Assembly: GCA_903939665.1 (NCBI GenBank)
Contig: CAJAHZ010000483.1
Span: forward strand, 1-5,669
Length of the DNA stretch: 5,669 nucleotides
Source of the DNA: an uncultured Pseudomonadota bacterium
GTDB lineage: Bacteria > Pseudomonadota > Gammaproteobacteria > Burkholderiales > Rhodocyclaceae
Direction: 5' to 3'
Shown: piece after piece, positions 1 to 5,445 of the stretch
Layout of the letters: the number at the start of each line of letters is the position of its first letter
Numbering within the stretch: position 1 is the stretch's first letter
The notes under the pieces: model-generated
The model's database searches: none
The model's input: the letters and a program-made list of their open reading frames with translations, nothing else
What the model was told of the DNA's origin: nothing
Made by a program: the position numbers and the translations under genes

Positions 1-482
1 AATTCGAGTTCGACTTCGCAAATCGGCGCGCGGCGCCCATTGGATTCAATCCACCCGCGGTCGAGTGCCAGTTCAATTCGTATGCCGGCTTTGGGTTCAA
101 TGATCCAGGCGTTGCGCATAAAGTCGGTGGTAAAGGCGGGGGTCAGTTCGGTACGCAGCGATTCGAGCAGATAGCGCAGTTTCTTGTCGTCTACGTGCGA
201 GAAGTCGAACTCACCCGGCAGGCCGGGCACTTCCCATTCGTTACGCCTTGCCAAGCCGCCGGCCGACGGGGCTGCGCACTTTACGGTGAATAACCACTGC
301 CCGCCCTTTTTGCGGTAGCGCACGGCAATGCGTTCGCGCTGCAGGCGCAGATCGGGTGTGTCGTAGTAGGTGTTGAGGAGTCTTTGACGCAGTGGCTTGC
401 TGCCGGCGAGCAGCGGGTGTTTGTCCAGTCCGCTGGCGGCGCGGGGCGGCAGGCTTAGCTTGATCTCGGTTTCGACGGCCAT
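1..482 (-). CDS. CYTH-domain phosphohydrolase (inorganic triphosphatase-like), N-terminal part only
   Basis: The frame opens with ATG at 482 and stays open to the window edge, giving 160 residues and no stop, so the C-terminus is missing. Seen: the CYTH signature ExExK at residues 4-8 (ETEIK), a YYDTPDL segment at 39-45, an R-x-R-K-K stretch near 55-59, a basic TVK at 66-68, the acidic-basic strand IRIELALDRG at 134-143, and an EVELE strand at 156-160. These charged strands line the tunnel that binds triphosphate and metal ions in CYTH enzymes. The closest remembered relative is E. coli YgiF, an inorganic triphosphatase with a CYTH domain followed by a CHAD domain; whether a CHAD domain follows here cannot be seen. 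Other CYTH members are class IV adenylate cyclases and thiamine triphosphatases, so the substrate is uncertain. It starts 18 bases after the upstream regulator gene, probably in the same transcript. No strong ribosome binding site precedes the ATG. Confidence 0.85.
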   Translation of the reverse strand, partial: MAVETEIKLSLPPRAASGLDKHPLLAGSKPLRQRLLNTYYDTPDLRLQRERIAVRYRKKGGQWLFTVKCAAPSAGGLARRNEWEVPGLPGEFDFSHVDDKKLRYLLESLRTELTPAFTTDFMRNAWIIEPKAGIRIELALDRGWIESNGRRAPICEVELE

Positions 483-500
483 GCGGGTGGCAGTCCGGAC

Positions 501-1193
501 TTAGAGGTCGTACTGGCGCAGCTTTTCGACATCGGGGATCTGGATCTTTCGGCCTTCAACAATGATCAGGCCGTTTTCGGAAAGCTCATGCAGAATGCGC
601 GAAAAATGTTCCTGCGTGAGGTTCAGGCGCGAGGCGATGACGCCCTTGTTGGTCGGCAGGGTAACGGTGATCGTTTTCTCATCATTGCTGAGGTTGTCGC
701 GCAGCAGGTAGCCGATGATGCGCTGGCGGCCCGAATGCAGCGAATACGATTCAACGTCGGTAATCAGGTGATGCAGGCGCATCGACAGTCCGGCGATCAT
801 CTTGCGGCCCAGTTTGGGGTCGTTGTTCAGTTCTTCCAGGATCGCATCTTTGGAGATATGCAGCAGCAGCGAGTCGGCCAGTGCCTGCGCATAAACCATG
901 TAGGGCTTTTCCATGAACATTACGGCTTCACCGAAGGACTGGCCCTGGCTGAGAATATCGACGACCTTCTCACCCCCCTGCGGGGAGGTGAAGGCCAGTT
1001 TGATCTGACCGTATACGATCAGGTGAAAACCGTTTGATATGTCGCCCTTGTGAAACAGGATGTCGCCACGCGCGGCGTTGATTTCACGGGTGCCACGGGC
1101 AATGCGGCTGATTTCCTCGGATTCCAGACCGTTAAAAAGCGGCACGTGCGAAAGCAGCGCTTCGATGTTGATGCCTTGATGGTTTCCGTGCAT
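501..1193 (-). CDS. Crp/Fnr-family transcriptional regulator, DNR-like
   Basis: A 230-residue regulator. An N-terminal cyclic-nucleotide-binding-type beta barrel spans about 15-115, a long dimerisation helix about 118-155, and a C-terminal winged helix-turn-helix about 158-228. The recognition helix contains E195-x-x-S198-R199 (QEHFSR), the FNR-type pattern that reads TTGAT-N4-ATCAA sites. The protein has no cysteine, so it cannot hold the iron-sulfur cluster of FNR. The cAMP-contacting Arg-Ser pair of Crp is also absent: the segment after FGEA (88-91) reads VMFMEKP. This matches DNR, the haem-dependent nitric oxide sensor of denitrifiers, whose equivalent segment is FAEAMMFMD. DNR-type function is inferred. 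I chose ATG 1193, which has GGA about ten bases upstream; the frame also runs back to a TTG at 1259, adding 22 residues that look non-native. The gene follows nudB after 85 bases and may have its own promoter. Confidence 0.88.
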   Translation of the reverse strand: MHGNHQGINIEALLSHVPLFNGLESEEISRIARGTREINAARGDILFHKGDISNGFHLIVYGQIKLAFTSPQGGEKVVDILSQGQSFGEAVMFMEKPYMVYAQALADSLLLHISKDAILEELNNDPKLGRKMIAGLSMRLHHLITDVESYSLHSGRQRIIGYLLRDNLSNDEKTITVTLPTNKGVIASRLNLTQEHFSRILHELSENGLIIVEGRKIQIPDVEKLRQYDL

Positions 1194-1210
1194 GCGGTTT
1201 ATCCGAAATT

Positions 1211-1238
1211 GCGACCGATAATAGCGGCCAATGGTCGC
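1211..1238. repeat. Interrupted inverted repeat over the candidate -10 box
   Basis: The 6-base arms GCGACC and GGTCGC pair perfectly across a 16-base spacer that contains the TATTAT element of the regulator's candidate promoter. Such a dyad could be an operator, but arms this short can arise by chance in G+C-rich DNA. It does not resemble an FNR/DNR box. Confidence 0.25.
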
Positions 1239-1247
1239 ACTTGTCGC
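1218..1247 (-). promoter_or_regulatory. Weak candidate sigma70 promoter for the DNR-like regulator
   Basis: On the minus strand, GCGACA (1242-1247, four of six matches to TTGACA) is followed after 18 bases by TATTAT (1218-1223, five of six matches to TATAAT). A start near 1211 would leave a leader of about 18 bases before ATG 1193. The spacing and the -35 are not ideal, so read-through from nudB is an equal possibility. Confidence 0.3.
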
Positions 1248-1248
1248 C

Positions 1249-1261
1249 GCTTGAGGCAAGC
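1249..1261. repeat. Short perfect dyad GCTTG-AGG-CAAGC in the nudB-regulator gap
   Basis: A 13-base element with perfect 5-base arms around a 3-base centre, just upstream of the weak -35 of the regulator gene. It is a possible binding site or a small hairpin. No run of T follows it on either strand, so it is not an intrinsic terminator. Confidence 0.25.
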
Positions 1262-1278
1262 AAACTCAGTATGGTCGA

Positions 1279-1731
1279 TCAGCGTTGGCCGGCGGCCTTC
1301 TCCGGGAGCATGAGGATGGCGTCGCGATTGGTCCACGAAAAGCATTTTTCGGCAGCATCGCGCCAAGCCAACCAGCAGTAGTCGATGTGCTCATCCGGTG
1401 CGAGGCTCACCGCATGCGGTGTTGGCACTTCAAGGGAGAACACGTGCTCGGTGTTGTGGGTGACGTCGGGCGCGTAGCGGTGTCGCCACTCGGGAAATAT
1501 CTCGAAGGTGTTGGTGAGCCGCCAGTCATTGAGTTGGCCGGCTGTGACGGCGATCCCGGTTTCCTCGCCAAGCTCACGCAATGCCGTTTCGACCAGGGTT
1601 TCACCGGGTTCCTGACTGCCGGTGACCGACTGCCAGTAGCCGGGGTGTGCGGCGCGTTCAAGCAACAGCACCTGCAGATCCGGTGTGTGAATGATCACCA
1701 GCACCGACACCGGTTGTTTGTGCTGCGTCAT
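1279..1731 (-). CDS. nudB: Dihydroneopterin triphosphate diphosphatase (Nudix hydrolase NudB)
   Basis: A 150-residue cytoplasmic Nudix enzyme. It is predicted to remove pyrophosphate from 7,8-dihydroneopterin triphosphate, the step after FolE in folate synthesis. The full Nudix box lies at residues 38-60: G38, E44, then R52-E53-L54, E56-E57-T58-G59-I60, which supply the metal ligands. The segments WQSVTGS before the box and FEIF...RHRYAP...NTE after it match E. coli NudB, not a generic Nudix protein, and the length is the same. The start is the ATG at 1731, which overlaps the barstar stop as ATGA (1728-1731). No Shine-Dalgarno sequence precedes it, so translational coupling is likely. A longer open frame to 1920 runs inside the barstar gene and is low-complexity Arg-rich, so I reject it. 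In E. coli nudB follows aspS directly; here two genes separate them. Confidence 0.93.
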   Translation of the reverse strand: MTQHKQPVSVLVIIHTPDLQVLLLERAAHPGYWQSVTGSQEPGETLVETALRELGEETGIAVTAGQLNDWRLTNTFEIFPEWRHRYAPDVTHNTEHVFSLEVPTPHAVSLAPDEHIDYCWLAWRDAAEKCFSWTNRDAILMLPEKAAGQR

Positions 1732-2180
1732 GCGAGTGTTGGCAAGGTGGCAATGCCGTCGGCGCGCAGGTCGTAAAAAATCCAGAAGGGCACGTCGCGT
1801 CCCCGCCATTCCTCGATGGCGTTGGTGAGCACTTCGTTGAGCGCGTTGAAACTGTTGGCTGTGGCGTGCACGGCGTCGGCTCCCTGAATGACGAGCATGT
1901 AACCGGGCGCCTCGCGCCACGACAGATCGGTCAGGCAGTCATTCAGCGCGTCAAAGTTGGCACCGTACCAATCGGGAAAATGGAGGGCCTGGCCGAGTGC
2001 GGTGAGTATCGCCCCCATATGCTCGGATTCTTCAAAATCGACTTTGAAGCAGGCGAAGCCCAGTGCTTTCGCCGCTTTCGTCAATCCAGTCTGGCCGTGA
2101 TGCGGCAAGTGATAGATGCCGGCCTGTTTCGGCTGCGCCAGCAGGCCTTGCAGCGCCTTGATCGTCGGGGTTTTGGTCAT
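1728..2180 (-). CDS. Barstar-family ribonuclease inhibitor
   Basis: A 150-residue protein with no signal peptide, expected to be a cytoplasmic inhibitor of the exported ribonuclease encoded just upstream. Residues 67-84 (FPDWYGANFDALNDCLTD region) match the binding helix of Bacillus barstar (PEYYGENLDALWDCLT). Aligned binding residues are W71/Y72 (Tyr29/Tyr30), D77 (Asp35), D81 (Asp39, which sits in the barnase active site) and T84 (Thr42). Barstar Trp38 is replaced by N80. A Glu near 123-124 may match Glu76, and the final strand (about 130-137) also fits. About 40 residues precede the classical 89-residue core, giving an extra N-terminal strand-helix that I recall from other proteobacterial barstars. 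The ATG overlaps the ribonuclease stop as ATGA (2177-2180), and the stop overlaps the nudB start in the same way. This coupling would keep inhibitor and nuclease in balance. Pairing with the adjacent nuclease is inferred from position and family. Confidence 0.92.
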   Translation of the reverse strand: MTKTPTIKALQGLLAQPKQAGIYHLPHHGQTGLTKAAKALGFACFKVDFEESEHMGAILTALGQALHFPDWYGANFDALNDCLTDLSWREAPGYMLVIQGADAVHATANSFNALNEVLTNAIEEWRGRDVPFWIFYDLRADGIATLPTLA

Positions 2181-2596
2181 GGCTGGCGTATCCGGCGGAA
2201 GCTGCGATAGTGATCATCGCTGTAATAGTACTCTCTGGCGTTGGCTACGTTTCCCGTGCGACCTTCGCCGGCGATGATGCGCCGCGCGCCACGGTCGCGG
2301 CTGCCAGGTGTCGGGACGGTGTATTCGCGATAGTAGCCACGTGCTTGCTTCGGCAGGCGGTTTTCGAAATTACCGAAAGTGCTGCCGTCCTTGCGCGGAT
2401 AGGGGAAAGGGCCGCCGCGCTGAATCAGGTGCAGGGTGTGTTGCGCTTCGGGTGGCAGATCGGCGAGGGTGACGAGGGCGATAAATTCGCCGTTGTGACC
2501 CTGATCGGCGTGGCGCGCTTGCGCGTTGTGCATGCCGAAAGCGCCGGCCAGCGCAACAAATAGCGCCAGCCGAAGCAATGCGGCAAACCGGATCAC
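2177..2596 (-). CDS. Exported guanyl-specific ribonuclease (RNase Sa / barnase / RNase N1 family)
   Basis: A 139-residue protein predicted to cleave single-stranded RNA after guanosine outside the cytoplasm. Residues 1-27 are a signal peptide: basic R3/R9, a hydrophobic core, and a cleavage site after AQA (25-27). The mature part follows Streptomyces RNase Sa closely: LPPEAQHTLHLI at 47-58, GPFPY at 62-66, F74-x-N76-x-E78 for guanine recognition (Asn39/Glu41 in RNase Sa), and YYREYTV with catalytic base E91 (Glu54). It continues with R102 and R106 (Arg65/Arg69) and DHY with catalytic acid H129 (His85) and Y130. No catalytic residue is lost. There is no cysteine, so the RNase Sa disulfide is absent. 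The start is the GTG at 2596, eight bases after an AAGGA site that lies inside the end of aspS; an upstream frame to 2695 is antisense-like padding. The barstar gene overlaps its stop. Its role could be extracellular RNA scavenging or antagonism; the sequence does not decide. Confidence 0.93.
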   Translation of the reverse strand: MIRFAALLRLALFVALAGAFGMHNAQARHADQGHNGEFIALVTLADLPPEAQHTLHLIQRGGPFPYPRKDGSTFGNFENRLPKQARGYYREYTVPTPGSRDRGARRIIAGEGRTGNVANAREYYYSDDHYRSFRRIRQP

Positions 2597-2600
2597 GAAT

Positions 2601-4403
2601 TCAATCCTTGGTGACTTCGACCTGTGTTTCAACCTTTTGACGCAGGCGGATGTGCAGTTCGCGCAGCTGCTTTTCGTCCACGCCGCTTGGTGCATCGGTT
2701 AGCAGGCACTGGGCGCGTTGCGTCTTCGGGAAGGCGATTACATCGCGGATCGACTCGGCGCCGGTCATCATGGTGACGATGCGGTCGAGGCCGAAAGCGA
2801 GGCCGCCGTGCGGTGGCGCACCGTACTTGAGCGCGTCGAGCAGGAAGCCGAATTTGAGCTGGGCTTCTTCTTCGCCAATGCCGAGCGCCTTGAAGACTTT
2901 TTCCTGGATGTCGGCGCGGTGGATACGAACCGAGCCGCCGCCCAGCTCCCAGCCGTTGAGGGCGAGGTCGTAGGCTTTGGCCAGGCACTTGCCCGGATCG
3001 GTGTCGAGCAACGCGAGGTGCTCGTCCTTCGGGCTGGTGAAGGGGTGATGGCACGCCGTCCAGCGCTTGTTTTCCTCGTCGTAGTCGAACATCGGGAAGT
3101 CGATGACCCACAGCGGCTCCCAAGCTTTGCCGTTGAGGAAACCTTTTTCGTGGCCGATCTTGACGCGCAGTGCGCCGAGCGCGTCGTTGACGACTTTTTC
3201 CTTGTCGGCGCCGAAGAAGATCAGGTCGCCGGATTGTGCGCCGGTGCGTTCGATGACGGTGCGCAGCGAGGTTTCGCTGAGGTTCTTGACGATCGGCGAT
3301 TGCAGGCCGGTTTCGTTGATCTGGGTGACGTCATTGACCTTGATGTAGGCCAGTCCCTTGGCGCCGTAAATGCCGACAAACGTGGTGTAGGCATCGATCT
3401 CGCCGCGCGTCAGCGTGGCACCGCCGGGAATGCGCAGCGCGGCGATGCGGCCGCCTTCGCTGTTGGCAACGCCGGCGAAGACCTTGAAGGCGACGTCCTT
3501 GAACGCGTCGGTGACTTCGGTCAGTTCAAGCGTGACGCGCAGATCGGGCTTGTCCGAGCCGAAGCGGTGCATGGCTTCGGCGTAGGTCAGGCGTGGAAAG
3601 GGATTGGGCAGGTCGGCGTTAATCGCTTCCTTGAACACGGTGCGGATCAGTTCTTCCATCAGCGCCGTGATCTGTTCCTCGCTCATGAACGAGGTTTCCA
3701 TATCGACCTGGGTGAATTCAGGCTGGCGGTCGGCGCGCAGATCTTCATCGCGGAAGCATTTGGTAATCTGGTAGTAGCGGTCGAAGCCGGCGACCATCAG
3801 CAACTGTTTGAAGAGTTGCGGTGACTGCGGCAGGGCAAAGAACTGGCCGGGATGAACGCGCGATGGGACGAGGTAGTCGCGGGCACCTTCGGGCGTGCTT
3901 TTGGTCAGCATCGGCGTTTCGATGTCGATGAAGCCGGCGTCGTCAAGGAAGCGGCGGAAGGCGCGCGCTGTTTTGTAGCGCAGCTGCATGTTGCGCTGCA
4001 TGTGCGGGCGGCGCAGGTCGATCACGCGGTGCAACAGGCGGACGTTCTCCGAGAGGTTGTCGTCGTCAAGCTGGAATGGCGGGGTGACCGAGGCGTTGAG
4101 CACTTCGATTTCGTGGCAGAGAATTTCGACCTCGCCGCTCGGCATGTTGGCGTTGACCGTGCCTTCGGGGCGGGCGCGCACCTTGCCGGTGATCTTCAGG
4201 CAGAACTCGTTGCGCACTGATTCTGCGATGGCGAACATTTCAGCACGGTCTGGATCGCAGACGATCTGGGCCAGCCCGTCGCGGTCGCGCAGGTCGACGA
4301 AGATAACGCCTCCGTGATCGCGGCGGCGATGCGCCCAGCCGCAGAGTGTGACTTCTTGGCCGATGGTTTGTGAGTTGAGTTGTCCGCAGTAATGAGTTCG
4401 CAT
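2601..4403 (-). CDS. aspS: Aspartyl-tRNA synthetase, probably non-discriminating (Asp/Asn)
   Basis: A 600-residue class IIb synthetase of usual bacterial length that charges tRNA with aspartate in the cytoplasm. The N-terminal anticodon-binding OB fold spans about 1-105. The catalytic core carries QSPQLFKQLL (193-202), motif 2 at 216-234 (CFRDEDLRADRQPEFTQVD) and motif 3 at 533-546 (GGLAFGLDR...). The bacterial GAD insertion lies about 290-410. H30 in the RRRDHGG loop and G81 in RPEG correspond to the positions that mark non-discriminating AspRS (His31 and Gly83 of the Pseudomonas aeruginosa enzyme; E. coli has Leu and Lys). This predicts that it also makes Asp-tRNA(Asn), to be amidated by GatCAB. 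ATG 4403 gives the conserved start MRTHYCG and has GGA seven bases upstream; a longer frame to 4478 overlaps the upstream gene and is not conserved-looking. The upstream DUF502 gene ends 13 bases before it, and the ribonuclease gene begins four bases after its stop. Confidence 0.97.
   Translation of the reverse strand: MRTHYCGQLNSQTIGQEVTLCGWAHRRRDHGGVIFVDLRDRDGLAQIVCDPDRAEMFAIAESVRNEFCLKITGKVRARPEGTVNANMPSGEVEILCHEIEVLNASVTPPFQLDDDNLSENVRLLHRVIDLRRPHMQRNMQLRYKTARAFRRFLDDAGFIDIETPMLTKSTPEGARDYLVPSRVHPGQFFALPQSPQLFKQLLMVAGFDRYYQITKCFRDEDLRADRQPEFTQVDMETSFMSEEQITALMEELIRTVFKEAINADLPNPFPRLTYAEAMHRFGSDKPDLRVTLELTEVTDAFKDVAFKVFAGVANSEGGRIAALRIPGGATLTRGEIDAYTTFVGIYGAKGLAYIKVNDVTQINETGLQSPIVKNLSETSLRTVIERTGAQSGDLIFFGADKEKVVNDALGALRVKIGHEKGFLNGKAWEPLWVIDFPMFDYDEENKRWTACHHPFTSPKDEHLALLDTDPGKCLAKAYDLALNGWELGGGSVRIHRADIQEKVFKALGIGEEEAQLKFGFLLDALKYGAPPHGGLAFGLDRIVTMMTGAESIRDVIAFPKTQRAQCLLTDAPSGVDEKQLRELHIRLRQKVETQVEVTKD
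2605..2609 (-). promoter_or_regulatory. Ribosome binding site that fixes the GTG start of the ribonuclease
   Basis: AAGGA on the minus strand sits eight bases before GTG 2596 and overlaps the last codons of aspS (Lys-Asp-stop). It is the reason for choosing the GTG, and it ties ribonuclease translation to termination on aspS. Confidence 0.75.
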
Positions 4404-4416
4404 GCTGGTTCCGGGG

Positions 4417-5067
4417 TTACGTGTTTGATTGTGAGGTGATGGGCCGGCTGGCTGCGCGGTGCTTTGGCGGCGGCGCAACGACGCCCATCGAGATGATGTA
4501 TTTGAGCGCTTCGTCTACGCTCATTTCGAGCTCGACGACCTCTTTTTTCGGCAGCATCAGGAAGAAGCCGGAAGTCGGATTCGGTGTGGTTGGAACATAG
4601 ACGCTGACGTAATCGCCATCGAGGTGATTGACGACGTCGCCGCCCGGTTGTCCGGTCATGAAGGCGATGGTCCAGATGCCTTCACGCGGGTACTGGATGA
4701 GCAGTGCTTTGCGGAAGGCTTGGCCGCTTGAGGAGAAGAGCGTGTCGGATACCTGCTTGACGCTGTGATAGACCGAGTTGACGACGGGGATGCGCGCCAG
4801 CAGACGTTCCCACCAGATGACCAGTTTCTGGCCGATAAAATTGGCGGTGACGAGGCCGGTCAACAGAATGATGGCCAGCGTCAGAATCACGCCGGCACCC
4901 GGGATGTCGAAGCCGAACACCGTATGCGGGTGAATCGCCGCCGGCAACAGGCGAAGCGATTGATCCATCGTGCCGACGATCAACGACAGTACCCAAGCGG
5001 TGATCGCCAGGGGCACCCAGATCAGCAGACCGGTTAGAAAATAGCGTTTGATCAGCTGCCCGCGCAT
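4417..5067 (-). CDS. DUF502-family inner-membrane protein
   Basis: A 216-residue membrane protein of unknown biochemical function (Pfam DUF502). Two hydrophobic segments are evident at about 9-31 and 56-77. The N-terminus is basic (RGQLIKR), then comes a soluble C-terminal domain. Family motifs seen are RIPVVNSVYHSVKQV at 92-106 and VPTTPNPTSGF at 158-168. The tail after 198 is polar, Pro/Ser-rich and probably disordered. The start is uncertain: ATG 5067 overlaps the end of the zinc-ribbon gene by 16 bases and has GGGA just upstream, while ATG 5085 would add six residues (MSERGN) but lacks a visible site. The frame is open to 5244, but those extra residues are the shifted reading of the upstream gene. 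The order FmdB-like, DUF502, aspS recurs in betaproteobacteria, which suggests a housekeeping or envelope role, not an accessory one. Confidence 0.88.
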   Translation of the reverse strand: MRGQLIKRYFLTGLLIWVPLAITAWVLSLIVGTMDQSLRLLPAAIHPHTVFGFDIPGAGVILTLAIILLTGLVTANFIGQKLVIWWERLLARIPVVNSVYHSVKQVSDTLFSSSGQAFRKALLIQYPREGIWTIAFMTGQPGGDVVNHLDGDYVSVYVPTTPNPTSGFFLMLPKKEVVELEMSVDEALKYIISMGVVAPPPKHRAASRPITSQSNT

Positions 5068-5336
5068 GTTCCCGCGCTCGGACATACGGCGGCGCTGGCA
5101 CAAGGTGCAACGCTTTCTGCAGTTGGCGTTTTTGCGACCGCAGGGGCGGTGGGGCTTCCCTTGAAGTCGGTGGCGTACCAGCCGTTGCCCTTCAACTGAA
5201 AGCCGGCTGCAGTCAGTTGCTTGGTGTATGCCGCCTGCCCACACTCGGGGCAGATCGTCAGCAGTGCGTCACTGAGCTTTTGTAGATGATCTTTCGCGAA
5301 ACCGCAGGAATCGCAGCGATAGGCATAGATCGGCAT
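5052..5336 (-). CDS. FmdB/CxxC_CXXC_SSSS-family small zinc-ribbon protein
   Basis: A 94-residue protein. The N-terminal zinc ribbon has C8-x2-C11 and C29-x2-C32, starting with the family opening MPIYAYRC. Then comes the conserved stretch QLTAAGFQLKGNGWYATDFK (40-59). The name derives from the FmdB protein of the formamidase/amidase regulatory locus, but the role of these small proteins is mostly unknown. The C-terminal third (60-94) is Ala/Pro/Ser/Thr-rich and ends with three further cysteines at 79, 85 and 91, spaced exactly six residues apart. ATG 5336 is preceded by AGAGG (5343-5347) at six bases, a good site. It is the first gene of the aspS operon, directly downstream of a strong-looking promoter, and its 3' end overlaps the DUF502 gene. 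Confidence 0.9.
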   Translation of the reverse strand: MPIYAYRCDSCGFAKDHLQKLSDALLTICPECGQAAYTKQLTAAGFQLKGNGWYATDFKGSPTAPAVAKTPTAESVAPCASAAVCPSAGTCAGS

Positions 5337-5342
5337 GGCAAA

Positions 5343-5347
5343 CCTCT
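5343..5347 (-). promoter_or_regulatory. Ribosome binding site of the zinc-ribbon gene
   Basis: AGAGG on the minus strand lies six bases before ATG 5336, the expected position for a Shine-Dalgarno element, and supports this start for the first gene of the operon. Confidence 0.7.
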
Positions 5348-5369
5348 AAAATGCGCTCGAAAAGCGGGA

Positions 5370-5397
5370 ATTATACCCGAACGGAAAGCCTTCTCAC
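5370..5397 (-). promoter_or_regulatory. Sigma70-type promoter of the fmdB-DUF502-aspS operon
   Basis: A perfect TATAAT (5370-5375, minus strand) is preceded after 16 bases by GTGAGA (5392-5397), four of six matches to TTGACA including the central TGA. Transcription would begin near 5363, leaving a leader of about 27 bases with the ribosome binding site before ATG 5336. It is the best promoter match in the window and lies in the only gap in front of the six-gene cluster. No operator or riboswitch-like fold is evident in the short leader. Confidence 0.65.
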
Positions 5398-5445
5398 TGG
5401 CTGCAGCAACTACATGGTTGGGGTAAAACTAGTATTTTCAAGTGC

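Noticed and set aside
1194..1259. TTG start giving a 252-residue regulator
   Set aside because: The extra 22 residues do not match the family, and ATG 1193 gives the expected length. Kept only as an alternative.
588..1776. Plus-strand open frames opposite the regulator and nudB
   Set aside because: They show no motifs and mirror the codon pattern of the real minus-strand genes.
1732..1920. N-terminal extension of the nudB frame
   Set aside because: The added 63 residues are Arg/His-rich, lie inside the barstar gene in another frame, and have no counterpart in NudB, which starts at MTQHKQPVS.
2597..2695. N-terminal extension of the ribonuclease frame
   Set aside because: It overlaps the end of aspS and would bury the signal peptide 33 residues inside the protein; GTG 2596 has a good ribosome site.
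2718..3824. Long plus-strand open frame of 368 residues opposite aspS
   Set aside because: It lies wholly antisense to a clear, full-length aspS and has no recognisable motif or ribosome site. It is typical shadow coding in G+C-rich DNA.
5425..5438. AAAACTAGTATTTT as a terminator after pilD
   Set aside because: The near-palindrome is A+T-only at its arms, imperfect, and lacks a G+C stem with a T tract. It may only be an A+T-rich upstream promoter region.
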